A stretch of 52,455 nt of DNA from Crenothrix polyspora. Its GTDB lineage: Bacteria; Pseudomonadota; Gammaproteobacteria; Methylococcales; Methylomonadaceae. Location of the stretch: positions 1 through 52,455 of the forward strand of contig CAMDWT010000007.1 of NCBI GenBank assembly GCA_945877505.1, written 5' to 3'. The translations under genes were made by a program, and so were the position numbers. Shown here piece by piece: positions 7,973 through 15,720 of the stretch; positions within the stretch are counted from its first letter, which is position 1; each line of letters starts with the position of its first letter. The notes below the pieces were generated by a model. The model saw only the letters and a list, made by a program, of their open reading frames with translations, made no database searches and was not told where the DNA came from.

Positions 7973-8827
7973 ATGCTGACAATCGAACAGATAATTTCAA
8001 CACTAAACATAGACAATGATTCTATTTTTCCACGAGAAGCATTGGAACATGCCGTTCTTCAGAAGGAAGTTATTACCCCAGCGCTATTGACTATCATTGA
8101 TACCATTACTGAGGATCCTGAGCTCCTTGAGAGCAATCCTGCGTTTATCTATGCGTTGTATCTTCTTGCACAATTTAGGGAAGCAAGAGCCTATCCCGTC
8201 ATTGCCCGTTATTTTAGGGAACTAGGGCTTGAGGATGAAGCATTAGATCCAACGGGTGATACCGTCACAGAAGATTTAAACAGTATTTTAGCGTCAGTTT
8301 GTCAGGGTGATCTAAGTTTGATAAAACAACTCATTGAAGATCAGAGTGTTAATGAATATGTGCGTACAGCGGCTTTAGGGGCTTTAATTATCCTTTACAA
8401 TACTGATCAGCTTTCACGTGAAAGCTTGGTGAGTTACATGGGAGGACTTCTTGAGCATTGCCTTAAACAGGAAGAAGATCCTTTTTTTGTTGCAACGCTG
8501 GTTTGTAATGCCTGCTCTATTTATCCCAGAGAACTTTACCTCCTGTTAGATGAATGTTTTCAGCAAGATCTCGTCTATGAAGAAGTCATTAGTAAAGCGC
8601 ATCTTGAGGATTATATGAAAATGGATAAAGCAACAGTTTTAGCCGAACTAAAAGAAAATCGTCAATACCAATTAATCAATAATGTGATCACTGAAATGGC
8701 GTGGTGGTCTTGTTTCCATCCAAAGGCTAACGCTGATTTCGAACACGATAGCACTGGTAATGTAGGTAGAAATGATCCCTGCTTTTGTGGAAGTGGCAAA
8801 AAATATAAAAAATGTTGCCTTCAATAA
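7973..8827 (+). CDS. DUF1186 protein with C-terminal SEC-C zinc motif
   Basis: The protein is 284 residues. Residues 1 to about 235 form an acidic, helical DUF1186-type domain with repeat-like segments (for example LLESNPAFIYALYLLAQFRE and YVRTAALGALIILYNTDQ, reminiscent of HEAT-like helices). The last 21 residues are a SEC-C motif, VGRNDPCFCGSGKKYKKCC, whose C-x-C-x8-C-C binds zinc as in the SecA tail. SEC-C tails commonly recruit a protein to SecB or ribosomes, but the role of DUF1186 proteins is not established. It starts at an ATG 87 bases after the hendecad gene and ends 128 bases before nspC, all on the same strand. No strong Shine-Dalgarno is seen. Confidence 0.8.
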   Translation: MLTIEQIISTLNIDNDSIFPREALEHAVLQKEVITPALLTIIDTITEDPELLESNPAFIYALYLLAQFREARAYPVIARYFRELGLEDEALDPTGDTVTEDLNSILASVCQGDLSLIKQLIEDQSVNEYVRTAALGALIILYNTDQLSRESLVSYMGGLLEHCLKQEEDPFFVATLVCNACSIYPRELYLLLDECFQQDLVYEEVISKAHLEDYMKMDKATVLAELKENRQYQLINNVITEMAWWSCFHPKANADFEHDSTGNVGRNDPCFCGSGKKYKKCCLQ

Positions 8828-8955
8828 TATAAGGCTCACTTTGTGGACTGGAGTAGCCCGCAAAACAACCTTTGCACTTAGCATTACTTTTACCTCAATC
8901 CTGAAACTGTGTATTATTCGGGTCATTTACTATTTCGAGATCGTTTTTCTAGTTA

Positions 8956-10089
8956 ATGGATTTTCAACGCATAAAAGAGAGCCTCCCCTCAACACCCGCC
9001 TTCATACTCGATATAGAAGACATTATTAACAACTTAGCGGTTTTACAATCCTTGCGTGAACAATGTGGATGTAAGGTGTTATATTCAATAAAGTCACTTC
9101 CCTTAACGCGTGTTCTTGAGCTTGCTAAACCGATAGTTGATGGCTTTTCTGTTAGCTCGTTGTTTGAAGCTCAATTGGCTCATGAAATACTAGGCGAAAA
9201 GGGTAACATTCATATCACTACGCCCGGTTTAAAGCCTGAGGAATGGAATGATTTAAGGGGCTTGCTGTCGCATGTCAGTTTTAATTCCTTATCACAGTTA
9301 CAACGTTTTTCTGATCAAGCTCCCAGCCGTTTATCCCTTGGCTTACGTATTAACCCAAAACTCTCTTTTCTTAAGGATCACCGATTTGACCCTTGCCGAC
9401 CTTTTTCAAAATTAGGTGTTGATATTGACGACTTGGCAGGCTCAACTCACCTTGATCAAATTAAAGGACTTCACATCCATAATGTTTTTTCGGCCACCCA
9501 CTTTTTGCCACTCATTAAAACCATTGAGAAACTACGTCATTACTTTAGGCAAGATCTTGCAAGACTTGACTGGTTGAACCTAGGCGGCGGTTATTTATTC
9601 ACTCAAATAAATGACCTTAAACCGTTTATTAATTTAGTCAATGCGCTAAGACAAGCTTATCAACTTGACGTTATTATTGAACCCGGCAAGGCGGTGGTTG
9701 ATAGCGCTGGTTATTTAGTAACGACGGTTATAGATTGTTTTGAAAGTGATGGTCAAACAATTGCAATACTGGATACCTCGGTTAATCATAACCCCGAAGT
9801 GTTTGAATACCAGCGCCAACTTGAATTGGTAGAGCACGATCCCAAGGGCAGTTATGCTGCTATTTTAGCGGGTTGTACGTGTTTAGCAGGTGATGTTTTT
9901 GGTGAATATCGCTTCAACAAACCTTTAAAAATTGGCGACAAATTTATTTTTAAGGGCGTTGGTGCCTATAGTTTAGTTAAAGCCAATCGATTTAATGGCT
10001 ATAATTTACCGAATATTTATCAATATCACGCGTCACAACTGACAGACATAAAAAACTATGCCTATCAAGATTTCCGGCAACAATGGTAA
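8956..10089 (+). CDS. nspC: Carboxynorspermidine/carboxyspermidine decarboxylase
   Basis: The protein is 377 residues. It is a PLP enzyme of the alanine-racemase-fold decarboxylase group that performs the last step of norspermidine or spermidine synthesis through carboxy-intermediates. K46 in LYSIKSLPL is the expected Schiff-base lysine. FSVSSLFEAQLA, SLGLRINPKLSF, FDPCRPFSKLGV, LHIHN, LNLGGGY, EPGKAVVD and GCTCLAGDVFGEY (C309 as the acid/base cysteine) all follow the NspC pattern. NspC normally acts with carboxynorspermidine dehydrogenase, encoded by a saccharopine-dehydrogenase-like gene; none is present here, so the partner must be elsewhere. It is followed 59 bases later by an oxidoreductase unrelated to that step. 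Confidence 0.88.
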   Translation: MDFQRIKESLPSTPAFILDIEDIINNLAVLQSLREQCGCKVLYSIKSLPLTRVLELAKPIVDGFSVSSLFEAQLAHEILGEKGNIHITTPGLKPEEWNDLRGLLSHVSFNSLSQLQRFSDQAPSRLSLGLRINPKLSFLKDHRFDPCRPFSKLGVDIDDLAGSTHLDQIKGLHIHNVFSATHFLPLIKTIEKLRHYFRQDLARLDWLNLGGGYLFTQINDLKPFINLVNALRQAYQLDVIIEPGKAVVDSAGYLVTTVIDCFESDGQTIAILDTSVNHNPEVFEYQRQLELVEHDPKGSYAAILAGCTCLAGDVFGEYRFNKPLKIGDKFIFKGVGAYSLVKANRFNGYNLPNIYQYHASQLTDIKNYAYQDFRQQW

Positions 10090-10148
10090 TTGATTTTTCT
10101 AGGAATCACCCACGATTTCTTAAGCCCTCATAAACTTGGAACCTAACC

Positions 10149-11141
10149 ATGAAAGCAATTCTTATGACCGCCGCTGGCGAACCCAACACACTTAAATATA
10201 GTGATATTAAAGAGCCTGAACTCTCACTGCCCACACAAATCAAAGTTAAGCTACAAGCCGCAGGTGTTAATCCGGTAGATACTAAAATAAGACGTAATGG
10301 TATTTTTTATGATCAGCCCTTACCCACTGTATTAGGTTGTGACGGCGCGGGTATTATTGTTGAAATAGGTGCGGACGTTAGTGGCTTTAAAATCGGCGAT
10401 CAGGTGTGGTTTTGTAACGGGGGATTGGGCCGTGAACAAGGTAATTATGCTGAATATACAGTGCTTGATCAGCGCTGGGTTAGTTTAAGCCCCCACTCTT
10501 TTTCAGCCGTTGAAGCAGCGGCCGGACCCTTGGTCTTAATTACGGCTTGGGGCGCGTTATTTGATAGAGGGAACCTGCAAGCCGATCAAACGGTTTTAAT
10601 TCATGCTGGGGCCGGTGGTGTCGGTCATGTTGCAATACAATTAGCTAAACTAAAAGGGGCCCGCGTCATCACTACCGTAAGTTCCGAAAAAAAGGCCGCT
10701 TTTGTTAAGGAGTTGGGGGCTGATGAAGTCGTTATTTATGACCACAACGGTTTTGCCACTTCAGTTAATCATCTTACTGACGGGAAAGGCGCTGATCTTG
10801 TGTTTGATACCGTTGGTGCTGCTGTGTTTAAAGAAAGCATTGCCGCTACGGCCCATTTTGGTCGCTTAATAACGTTGCTAGATCCAGGTGAATTAAATCT
10901 AAACGAAGCTAGAATGCGCAATTTATTAATTGGATTTGAGCTCATGTTAACGCCGATGCTGAGAGACTTAGGGCAAGCAAGAGATAAACAGATTGAAATA
11001 TTAAATCAATGTGCTCAATGGGCTGACCAAGGCTTGTTAAAACTACATGTCAGCAAATTATTACCCTTAAGCGAAGCTGCTTTTGCTCACCAATTAATTG
11101 AAGAAGGCCATACGTCGGGAAAAATAGTTTTATCTATTTAA
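10149..11141 (+). CDS. Zinc-less medium-chain dehydrogenase/reductase (quinone oxidoreductase-like)
   Basis: The protein is 330 residues. Its N-terminal GroES-like domain contains AAGVNPVDTKIRRNG and VLGCDGAGIIVEIGADVSGF. The Rossmann domain follows with the NADPH-binding HAGAGGVGHVAIQLAKLKGA. The cysteine and histidine ligands for the catalytic zinc of alcohol dehydrogenases are missing at their usual places, which fits the quinone oxidoreductase (Qor/CrtA-like) branch. The natural substrate cannot be read from the sequence; small quinones or reactive alkenals are typical. It starts with ATG after a GGAACC stretch and lies in a rightward run between nspC and mrcB. Confidence 0.85.
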   Translation: MKAILMTAAGEPNTLKYSDIKEPELSLPTQIKVKLQAAGVNPVDTKIRRNGIFYDQPLPTVLGCDGAGIIVEIGADVSGFKIGDQVWFCNGGLGREQGNYAEYTVLDQRWVSLSPHSFSAVEAAAGPLVLITAWGALFDRGNLQADQTVLIHAGAGGVGHVAIQLAKLKGARVITTVSSEKKAAFVKELGADEVVIYDHNGFATSVNHLTDGKGADLVFDTVGAAVFKESIAATAHFGRLITLLDPGELNLNEARMRNLLIGFELMLTPMLRDLGQARDKQIEILNQCAQWADQGLLKLHVSKLLPLSEAAFAHQLIEEGHTSGKIVLSI

Positions 11142-11289
11142 GAGGCCCTACTAATTTTTAGCAGCGTTCATTTAGCATTCATTTAAAGTCGCTATAGTCA
11201 TGCTGGCTAAATACCATCGGCTTGATTTATGTATAATAGCCACCAAGAATCAAGCGTAAACCTCGATAATAACGACACTATAAAAGGTT

Positions 11290-13662
11290 ATGACAACTAA
11301 CAGATACGGACGAAACTCCAGTTCCAGGTATAGTAACAAAAAGGCGACAAAAAAATCGACGTCTCATTGGTTAAGGAATCTTTTACTAATCTTTTTTGCC
11401 GGAGGTTCCTTTGCATTCGCAAGTTACCTAGGTTATCTGGATTATAACGTCCGAAAACAATTTGAAGGTAAACGCTGGGCTATCCCAGCGCGGGTTTATG
11501 CTAACCCTGTTGAACTTTATGCAGGCTCTAACCTACCCCCAGCAAAACTTGAGGGCTTATTAAAAATATTGCACTATCGAAATGATGGCGCCTTATCAAC
11601 GGAAGGCACTTATTTTAAAAGTGGCTCACAAATTAACATTAAAACACGTGAATTTTCTTTTTGGGATCAACATCAACCCAGCATTCACATTCAGCTTAAT
11701 TTTACTGAGTCCGGCATAGAAAAAATTACCGACTTAACGAAATCTGAAAGCGTCGCTATTTTACGCATGGACCCCGTGCAAATTGGCAGTTTTTATCCCA
11801 GCATTAAAGAAGATCGCGTTCTAATAAAACTAGAAGATGCACCTAGCTCTTTGATTAATGCTTTATTTGCCTCAGAAGATCGAGACTTTTACCAGCACTT
11901 TGGGGTTTCCATAAAGGGTATTGCTAGAGCAATCTGGACCAATGTAATGGCTGGAGGCATGGTGCAAGGCGGCAGTACCATTACTCAACAATTGGTAAAA
12001 AACTTTTATTTAACCAATGAGAGACGTTTATCACGCAAGGCAAAAGAAGCCTTAATGGCCATTATTTTGGAGTATCGTTACTCTAAAGATGAAATTTTAG
12101 AGGCCTATCTTAATGAAATCTATTTGGGTCAAAATGGCGCAAATGCCGTTCATGGCTTTGGCTTAGCGAGTGAATTTTATTTTGGTAGCACCTTAAAAGA
12201 TCTTCCTCTTGAGCAGGTCGCATCATTAGTCGCATTAGTCCGTGGTCCATCTGAATATGATCCAAGACGTTTTCCAGATCGAGCATTGCAACGACGAAAT
12301 CTGGTGCTTGAACAAATGGCCGCAGAAGAATATATAACGACCGAGGAAGCCTCAGCAGCCATTGCAAAACCTTTAAATATTATTCCTCGCATGGCCCGCT
12401 CGTCTAATCGTTACCCTGGCTTTCTTGACCTCGTTAAACGCCAATTAAGGCAAGATTATCGAGAAGAAGATTTAACCTCTGAAGGACTGAGAATTTTTAC
12501 TACTCTCGACACGCAGGTTCAAGATGTTCTTGAAAAAACCATTTCAATTAAGCTAGCACAATTAGAAAAATCTGGGCACGCCAAAAACCTTGAATCAGCT
12601 GTTATTGTTACACGCCGCGATAATGGTGAAGTTGCTGCACTAACCAGTGGACGTGAAAGTTTACCCGGTGGTTTTAATCGTGCTTTAGATGCCGTCCGTC
12701 CGATCGGTTCACTCATTAAACCGGCTGTCTATCTAACGGCACTCGGTTATCCAGACAAATACACAATCACCACAAAGGTAAGTGACTCTACCATTGTTGT
12801 TAAAGGTGAAAATGGCATAGATTGGATTCCTAAAAATTACGATCATAAAGAACATGGCGATGTACCTTTACATTCAGCCTTAGCAAAATCTTACAATTTA
12901 GCAACCGTCCGTGTAGGAATGGATGTCGGTGTGGCCAATGTAGCCAAGACGTTAAAGAACATGAGTGTTAGCCGACAAGTCGATCAATTTCCTTCGCTAT
13001 TATTAGGTGCGGCAGCCCTTACACCTATAGAAGTGACTCAAATGTATCAAACGTTAGCGGGTGATGGTTTTTCAACGCCCATTAAAAGCATTCGAGCCGT
13101 CGTTGACACGACCGGTAAACAACTACAAAGTTACCCGCTTACTGTCAAGCAAGCCGTAGATCCAGCGGCGACTTATATTGTCAATACCATGTTACAAGAG
13201 GTCATGCACGAAGGAACAGGGAGATCAGCTTATTCCTTCTTCCCTGAGACCTATGGCTTAGTGGGCAAAACAGGAACCACCAATGATGCTAAAGATAGCT
13301 GGTTTGCCGGCTACACCGGTGATTATCTTTCGGTAGTATGGATCGGTCGAGATGATAATAAATCAATTGGATTAACCGGCGCAACAGGTGCATTACCCAT
13401 CTGGTCCACCCTCATGCAACAAATTTCAACGCAACCGGTTAATTTAATTCCGCCCGATAATGTTACCCTAGCGTGGGTTAATCCTCATAGTGGCGCTTTA
13501 ACCACTAAAGATTGCGGCAGTGGAAAACAATACCCTTATATTTCAGGCTCAGAGCCAACGGCTTATTCAGAATGTGGGGAAGACGTTTTTGAACAAGATA
13601 AACCTTGGTTTACTGAAATTTTCGAAATTGATTCGAATGAAACCAAACCTGAATCACAATGA
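11290..13662 (+). CDS. mrcB: Bifunctional penicillin-binding protein 1B
   Basis: This 790-residue protein polymerises and crosslinks peptidoglycan. A short basic cytoplasmic tail (to about residue 27) precedes one membrane span (residues 28-50, LRNLLLIFFAGGSFAFASYLG) and the UB2H region that begins KRWAIPARVYANP. The glycosyltransferase domain has E196 in FASEDRDFYQHFG and GGSTITQQLVKNFYLTNERR. The transpeptidase domain has S474 of the S-L-I-K box, the S-Y-N box in LAKSYNLATVRVG and the K-T-G-T box in LVGKTGTTNDAKDSWFAGYT. UB2H in E. coli docks the lipoprotein LpoB. A TATAAT at 11232-11237 is a possible -10 element. Its stop overlaps an ATG that reads into lolA, suggesting a mrcB-lolA-rarA transcript. 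Confidence 0.95.
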   Translation: MTTNRYGRNSSSRYSNKKATKKSTSHWLRNLLLIFFAGGSFAFASYLGYLDYNVRKQFEGKRWAIPARVYANPVELYAGSNLPPAKLEGLLKILHYRNDGALSTEGTYFKSGSQINIKTREFSFWDQHQPSIHIQLNFTESGIEKITDLTKSESVAILRMDPVQIGSFYPSIKEDRVLIKLEDAPSSLINALFASEDRDFYQHFGVSIKGIARAIWTNVMAGGMVQGGSTITQQLVKNFYLTNERRLSRKAKEALMAIILEYRYSKDEILEAYLNEIYLGQNGANAVHGFGLASEFYFGSTLKDLPLEQVASLVALVRGPSEYDPRRFPDRALQRRNLVLEQMAAEEYITTEEASAAIAKPLNIIPRMARSSNRYPGFLDLVKRQLRQDYREEDLTSEGLRIFTTLDTQVQDVLEKTISIKLAQLEKSGHAKNLESAVIVTRRDNGEVAALTSGRESLPGGFNRALDAVRPIGSLIKPAVYLTALGYPDKYTITTKVSDSTIVVKGENGIDWIPKNYDHKEHGDVPLHSALAKSYNLATVRVGMDVGVANVAKTLKNMSVSRQVDQFPSLLLGAAALTPIEVTQMYQTLAGDGFSTPIKSIRAVVDTTGKQLQSYPLTVKQAVDPAATYIVNTMLQEVMHEGTGRSAYSFFPETYGLVGKTGTTNDAKDSWFAGYTGDYLSVVWIGRDDNKSIGLTGATGALPIWSTLMQQISTQPVNLIPPDNVTLAWVNPHSGALTTKDCGSGKQYPYISGSEPTAYSECGEDVFEQDKPWFTEIFEIDSNETKPESQ

Positions 13663-13679
13663 ATTATAAAAGAGAAAAT

Positions 13680-14306
13680 ATGATTAAAACTAACCTATTA
13701 CGCCTTATTTTTTTGGTTTTCTTGATTAACACACCTGCTTATTCAGCAGAGGCACCCGTTAAGCAATTACAACTATTTTTAAAATCATCAAAATCATTGA
13801 CTGCTGACTTTAAGCAAGTATTGATTAATGAGGCGGGGGCTCCCTATCAAACCAGTTACGGCATTTTTTACCTTCAACGACCTGGTAAATTCCGATGGGA
13901 TTATTTAAAACCTTTTCAACAACAAATTGTCTCAACGTCGGGTAAAGTTTGGTTTTATGATACGGATTTAGATCAAGTCACTGTTAAAAAACTAGACGAA
14001 TCCGTTGGCTCAACACCGGCATTATTGTTAAGTGGCAATATTTCACTCGATGACAATTTTACTATGCAAGATCAAGGCGTTGATGGTGATTTGCAGTGGA
14101 TTAAATTATTACCTAAAAACCAGGAAAGTAGCTTTAAATATATTCTAATAGGCTTGAATAAAGGCACACTAGGCGGGATGGAATTAAGTGATAATTTTGG
14201 TCAACTTACGCGTATCTATTTTTCCAATGTGTTATTAAACCCACCTATAAAACCAACAGTATTTGAATTTGAAGCACCGAAAGGTGTCGATGTGTTTTCT
14301 GATTAG
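13680..14306 (+). CDS. lolA: Outer-membrane lipoprotein carrier LolA
   Basis: The protein is 208 residues: signal peptide MIKTNLLRLIFLVFLINTPA, likely cleaved at YSA-E, then a LolA fold. LolA shuttles lipoproteins across the periplasm from LolCDE to LolB. Family landmarks are SLTADFKQVLINEAG, the conserved P-G-K-F-R-W-D-Y (RPGKFRWDYLKP), VWFYDTDLDQVTVKKLDES, PALLLSGN and the late LSDNFGQLTRIYFSN. ATG 13680 gives a normal signal peptide. An in-frame ATG at 13659 overlaps the mrcB stop as ATGA and would add MNYKREN; it may serve translational coupling. rarA follows 57 bases later, the usual lolA-rarA pairing. Confidence 0.93.
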   Translation: MIKTNLLRLIFLVFLINTPAYSAEAPVKQLQLFLKSSKSLTADFKQVLINEAGAPYQTSYGIFYLQRPGKFRWDYLKPFQQQIVSTSGKVWFYDTDLDQVTVKKLDESVGSTPALLLSGNISLDDNFTMQDQGVDGDLQWIKLLPKNQESSFKYILIGLNKGTLGGMELSDNFGQLTRIYFSNVLLNPPIKPTVFEFEAPKGVDVFSD

Positions 14307-14363
14307 CATGATCAAAATCGAAACTTCTCAGAGACTCACTTTCTATTTAGTGGTTTATCTTTA

Positions 14364-15662
14364 ATGTTTGATGACTTAACTAAACCGCTTGCGGATAGAA
14401 TGCGACCACAATCCTTGGATGATTACGTGGGTCAAAAACACATTCTTAAACCAGGCAAACCCCTGTATGAAGCGGTGGTTTCGGGACGCTTACATTCGAT
14501 GATTTTCTGGGGACCACCCGGAACCGGCAAAACAACTCTGGCTCGTTTAATTGCCTTGCACTCTGACGCTGAGTTTATGCCCATTTCTGCCGTTTTATCG
14601 GGCGTCAAAGAAATCAGAGCCGCTGTTAGCGCCGCTAAAAAAATTCAACTTGAACAACACAAGCGCACTATCTTATTTGTCGATGAAGTACATCGTTTTA
14701 ATAAAGCGCAGCAAGATGCCTTTTTGCCTCATGTCGAAGATGGTACCGTATACTTTGTTGGTGCAACCACTGAAAATCCCTCTTTTGCGCTTAATAACGC
14801 CTTATTATCAAGGGCACGTGTTTATGTCCTCAACGCATTAACAAGTGATGATTTAAGAGACGTTATCGAAAAGACCCTCAACGATAAATCAAAAGGACTC
14901 GGTCATCTGCCTATTGAAATGACTGATGCCATTAAACAGCAATTTGCTGAGGCAGCTGATGGTGATGCCAGAAGGCTATTAAATTTATTGGAAATTGCAG
15001 TAGAGCTAGCCGCTGCAAAAGACAGTCATACTATTACTGAACAATGCGCCAAAGAAGTTTTATCAGGTGGTGTTAGACGTTTTGATAATCAGGGCGAAGA
15101 ATTTTATAACCAAATTTCTGCCTTACATAAATCGGTAAGAGGCAGTTCACCTGATGCTTCCCTTTATTGGCTGTGTCGAATGATGGATGGGGGATGCGAC
15201 TTAAGTTATTTAGCGAGGCGTATTGTGAGAATTGCTTCTGAAGATATCGGAAATGCCGACCCCAGAGCTTTACAAATGGCTATCAATGCTTGGGAAGCGC
15301 AAGAACGTTTAGGCAGCCCTGAAGGTGAATTGGCCTTGGCGCAAGCCGTCGTTTATATGGCTTGTGCGCCTAAGAGCAATGCCGTTTATAAAGCGTATAA
15401 TGCCGCCATGAGCGATGCAAGACAAAGTGGAAGTCTTGGTGTGCCGGTACACCTAAGAAACGCCCCAACCAAGCTCATGAAAGCGCTGGATTATGGCAAA
15501 GAATATCGCTATGCCCATAATGAACCGGAAGCGTATGCCGCCGGCGAAAATTATTTTCCAGAAGAATTAACAGGGACGCGTTATTACCACCCTGTTGATC
15601 GAGGTCTGGAAATAAAAATCAAAGAAAAACTCAAGCACTTAGAGGCCTTGGATAAAGGCTAA
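14364..15662 (+). CDS. rarA: Replication-associated recombination protein A (RarA/MgsA AAA+ ATPase)
   Basis: The protein is 432 residues, the usual size for RarA. It acts at stalled replication forks and on duplex ends, related to clamp-loader ATPases and eukaryotic WRNIP1/Mgs1. Visible motifs are PLADRMRPQSLDDYVGQKHI, Walker A IFWGPPGTGKTTLARLIA, Walker B ILFVDEVHRFNKAQQDAFLP, sensor 1 in VGATTENPSFALNNALLSRA and sensor 2 near DGDARRLLNLLE. The tetramerisation domain contains RRIVRIASEDIGNADPRALQ and AYNAAMSDARQSGSLGVPVH. It ends convergently to ppdK, with a hairpin in the short spacer. Confidence 0.95.
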   Translation: MFDDLTKPLADRMRPQSLDDYVGQKHILKPGKPLYEAVVSGRLHSMIFWGPPGTGKTTLARLIALHSDAEFMPISAVLSGVKEIRAAVSAAKKIQLEQHKRTILFVDEVHRFNKAQQDAFLPHVEDGTVYFVGATTENPSFALNNALLSRARVYVLNALTSDDLRDVIEKTLNDKSKGLGHLPIEMTDAIKQQFAEAADGDARRLLNLLEIAVELAAAKDSHTITEQCAKEVLSGGVRRFDNQGEEFYNQISALHKSVRGSSPDASLYWLCRMMDGGCDLSYLARRIVRIASEDIGNADPRALQMAINAWEAQERLGSPEGELALAQAVVYMACAPKSNAVYKAYNAAMSDARQSGSLGVPVHLRNAPTKLMKALDYGKEYRYAHNEPEAYAAGENYFPEELTGTRYYHPVDRGLEIKIKEKLKHLEALDKG

Positions 15663-15668
15663 GTATAA

Positions 15669-15706
15669 AGCCAAGTGGGCAACGTAAAAATTGCCCAACT
15701 GAGGCT
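15669..15706. terminator. Hairpin between convergent rarA and ppdK
   Basis: An inner 7-bp stem TGGGCAA (15676-15682) / TTGCCCA (15691-15697) with an eight-base loop is extended by an outer AGCC (15669-15672) / GGCT (15703-15706) pair. It lies between the stop codons of rarA and ppdK, where a shared terminator is expected. No clear T-run follows on either strand, so termination may be weak or Rho-assisted. Confidence 0.45.
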
Positions 15707-15720
15707 CTTCAAACAAAGTA

